From positions 62,001-126,000 of the forward strand of contig NZ_JAZAQL010000002.1 of assembly GCF_037081675.1 (NCBI RefSeq): a stretch of 64,000 bases of DNA. Direction: 5' to 3'. The first letter of the stretch is position 1; every line of letters starts with the position of its first letter. The translations under genes and the position numbers were made by a program. The notes under the pieces are model-generated. The model had not been told where the DNA came from and did not search any database. It worked only from the letters and a program-made list of their open reading frames with translations. Of the stretch, positions 62,373-64,000 are shown in pieces. The DNA is from Halorubellus litoreus. Its GTDB lineage: Archaea > Halobacteriota > Halobacteria > Halobacteriales > Natrialbaceae.

Positions 62373-62570
62373 TCAGTCGTCTTCGTCGTCGTGCTCGCCG
62401 CTCTCGCTGGGTTCGGCGACGTCGTGCTCGCCGCTCTCGCTGGGTTCGGCGACGTCGTCCTCGCGTTCGTGAGCAGGGAGGAGGTCCCGATACGACCGAT
62501 CGTAACGGGGTTTCGAGAGGAAATGCCTGATACGGTCGTGGTCGGCTTCTGTCAGTCCCTGGTCGGTCAT
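62373..62570 (-). CDS. Small acidic haloarchaeal protein with a duplicated 11-residue segment
   Basis: 65 residues. MTDQGLTEADHDRIRHFLSK, then PRYDRSYRDLLP, looks like a conserved haloarchaeal small protein; the C-terminal half is acidic with DVAEPSESGEH present twice in tandem (33-bp duplication). The function is unknown. The ATG at 62570 follows a GTAG leader. Its stop is 90 bp upstream of the RqcH start on the same strand, so it may belong to that transcript. Confidence 0.75.
   Translation of the reverse strand: MTDQGLTEADHDRIRHFLSKPRYDRSYRDLLPAHEREDDVAEPSESGEHDVAEPSESGEHDDEDD
62388..62453. repeat. 33-bp tandem duplication in the small acidic gene
   Basis: The unit GTCGTGCTCGCCGCTCTCGC plus 13 bases begins at 62388 and 62421; a further partial copy starts at 62454. 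It adds 11 codons in frame near the C-terminus. Confidence 0.9.
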
Positions 62571-62697
62571 CTACCCGCAAGTTGGGGCGTCACGCGGATA
62601 AGACGGCCGTTCACCAGCATCCTCACATGCGGCTGCCGTGACGTCAATCCACGTCGGGTCCGCGAACGGTCACGCTATCGACCCGGCGCGCGCCCGG

Positions 62698-64000
62698 TCA
62701 GAGTCGCTTCGAGACGTACGGGCCGTCCTGGTGGTAGCCGAGCTTCTCGCGGTAGTACTGGCGGACGCCGATGCCGGAGATCACGGACAGTTTGTCGAAC
62801 CCGGCGTCGCGGGCGCGGTCCTCGGCTTCGGCGAGGAGCCGGCGGCCGTAGCCGCGATGCTGGACGTCCGCGTCCTCGCCCTGCTGGCCGACGCCGACCT
62901 GGTTCCCGTACACGTGGAGTTCGCGGACGATGGCGGCGTTCTGGAGTTCCCGACGGACGGGGTCGTTCGGGAAGCGTAGCCGACAGAACCCGACGAGGAG
63001 GTCCTTGTCGAAGTCCTCGAAGCTGACGAAGTGCTCCGTTCCGCCCCCGGCCTGGTACTCGATGGTGTCCATCTCCACGTTCTCGGGGTCCTCGTCGTTC
63101 ATCCCGACCTCGCGGCAGCGGATGCACTCGCACGTCCAGCCGTGCTCCTCCATGCGCTTGCGGGCGAGCTGGCGGAGGTTCGACTTCCAGACGCCGGCGT
63201 CGATGAAGTCCGCGGGGATGTCCCGCTGGACGCGCTGGAGGCGCGTGTACCGCGGGATGTTCGACATGATCTCCGCGACGAGCTCGGCCGCGCGCTCGTT
63301 CGTGAGCGGGTCGTAGTCGCCGCGGCGCCACTGGTCGTAGATGCGGGTGCCGCGCACGACGAGCGTCGGGTAGATCTTGAGGTAGTCCGGTTTCCACTGT
63401 TCGCGCTCGAAGATGCGCCGGAAGTCCTCGAGGCACATCTCCTCGCTCATCCCGGGCTGGCCGGGCATCATGTGGAACCCGACCTTGAATCCGGCGTCGC
63501 GGAGTCGACGGTTCGCCGTGATGGACGCCTGGACGCCGTGCCCGCGATGCATCTCGCGGTTGATGCGCTCGAACGTCGTCTGCACGCCCACCTCGACCTT
63601 CGTCCCGCCGAGGTCGAGCATGCGGTCTATCTGCTCGGGGTCGCACCAGTCCGGCTTCGTCTCGAACGTCGTCCCGATACAGCGCACGTCGGCGGTCTCG
63701 TTCGCCGCGATGACGTCCTCGAGGTAGGAGAACTCGGGGTCGTCCTCGGCGAAACTCACGCCCTCCGCCGGATTGGGTTCGGCGTCCGCGTCGAAGTCGT
63801 TCATCGCTTCGAGCGCGCGCTTGACGAACCACTCCTGGTAGTCGTGGCTCCGGGCGGTCATCGTCCCACCCATGAGGATGAGTTCGACCTTGTCGACGGG
63901 ATGCCCGATCTCCCGCAACTGGTTCAGTCGCAGCGTCACCTGGCCGTACGGGTCGTAGTCGTTCTGCTCGCCCCTGGCCGCGGCGGGCTCGTGGCCCGTG
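62698..64000 (-). CDS. elp3: Elp3-family tRNA uridine-34 modification enzyme (partial, 5' end off window)
   Basis: Radical-SAM/acetyltransferase that installs the cm5U-type modification on wobble uridine. The visible 433 residues lack the N-terminal CxxxCxxC iron-sulfur motif, which lies beyond the right edge. Present are the radical-SAM barrel segments GGTMTARSHDYQEWFVKRAL in part, FETKPDWCDPEQIDRM, and EVGVQTTFERINREMHRGH, the zinc-site cysteines (CECIRCREVG), and a C-terminal GNAT domain with the acetyl-CoA loop QHRGYGRRLLAEAE. The frame is open to the window end, and a GTG at 63939 is internal, not the start. It is probably transcribed with the small acidic and rqcH genes only if the 127-bp spacer lacks a terminator. 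Confidence 0.93.
   Translation of the reverse strand, partial: TGHEPAAARGEQNDYDPYGQVTLRLNQLREIGHPVDKVELILMGGTMTARSHDYQEWFVKRALEAMNDFDADAEPNPAEGVSFAEDDPEFSYLEDVIAANETADVRCIGTTFETKPDWCDPEQIDRMLDLGGTKVEVGVQTTFERINREMHRGHGVQASITANRRLRDAGFKVGFHMMPGQPGMSEEMCLEDFRRIFEREQWKPDYLKIYPTLVVRGTRIYDQWRRGDYDPLTNERAAELVAEIMSNIPRYTRLQRVQRDIPADFIDAGVWKSNLRQLARKRMEEHGWTCECIRCREVGMNDEDPENVEMDTIEYQAGGGTEHFVSFEDFDKDLLVGFCRLRFPNDPVRRELQNAAIVRELHVYGNQVGVGQQGEDADVQHRGYGRRLLAEAEDRARDAGFDKLSVISGIGVRQYYREKLGYHQDGPYVSKRL

Overview
The window is chromosomal DNA of an extremely halophilic archaeon (class Halobacteria). The evidence is a very high G+C content, strongly acidic predicted proteins, many Tat signals followed by a lipobox, a Thr-rich S-layer glycoprotein and a second surface protein with PGF-type C-terminal anchors, halocyanin, archaeal-type shikimate kinase, pelota and RqcH, TATA boxes about 25-30 nt upstream of start codons (leaderless transcripts), and few Shine-Dalgarno sites except inside operons. 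I cannot name a genus.

Layout. 0-6.1 kb: glycerol catabolism, with glpA-glpB on the minus strand (glpB runs off the left edge) divergent from glpK and a membrane protein of the haloarchaeal glycerol-facilitator type; the shared 342-bp promoter region is rich in palindromes. 6.5-14.4 kb: phosphoglycolate phosphatase, then a five-gene dipeptide/oligopeptide ABC transporter operon. 14.6-21.2 kb: DRG-type GTPase, a decayed vapBC pair beside an intact one, a two-domain glyoxalase-like protein and the S-layer glycoprotein. 21.7-27.4 kb: translation-linked genes (diphthine synthase, Trm5, tRNA-Thr with a duplicated 3' end), a methyltransferase, a Tat-exported pseudogene, uridine kinase and a haloarchaeal protein of unknown function. 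27.4-36 kb: surface and membrane proteins, including a possible extracellular metal-handling group (polytopic membrane protein, P19-like lipoprotein, DUF7282-like surface protein), a membrane-anchored winged-helix protein and a halocyanin. 36-45.2 kb: CNNM/CBS protein, aminoglycoside-phosphotransferase-like kinase, double SnoaL protein, beta-carbonic anhydrase, a FilR1-like regulator divergent from a berberine-bridge-type oxidoreductase, PLP decarboxylase and NikR. 45.2-52.5 kb: a BasT/BasB-type chemotaxis pair, a toxin-antitoxin pair, chorismate mutase plus archaeal shikimate kinase, and an MBL-fold hydrolase. 52.7-64 kb: a large RND exporter with its TrmB-family regulator, then pelota, a universal stress protein, a DUF4013 protein, RqcH, a small acidic protein and the C-terminal part of Elp3.

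How genes fit together. Glycerol uptake, phosphorylation and G3P oxidation are encoded around one promoter hub. Pelota and RqcH 1.6 kb apart, with Elp3, Trm5, Dph5 and tRNA-Thr elsewhere, give the window a translation-fidelity and ribosome-rescue theme. Three type II toxin-antitoxin loci (one dead) and a tRNA 3'-end duplication mark past mobile-element contact.

A recurring signature is short near-perfect tandem duplications of 21-42 bp. I count at least eleven. Five lie inside genes with unit lengths divisible by three (PGP start, APH catalytic loop, FilR1 N-terminus, oxidoreductase C-terminus, small acidic protein). Others lie between genes, and one duplicates the 3' end and stop codon of the usp gene.
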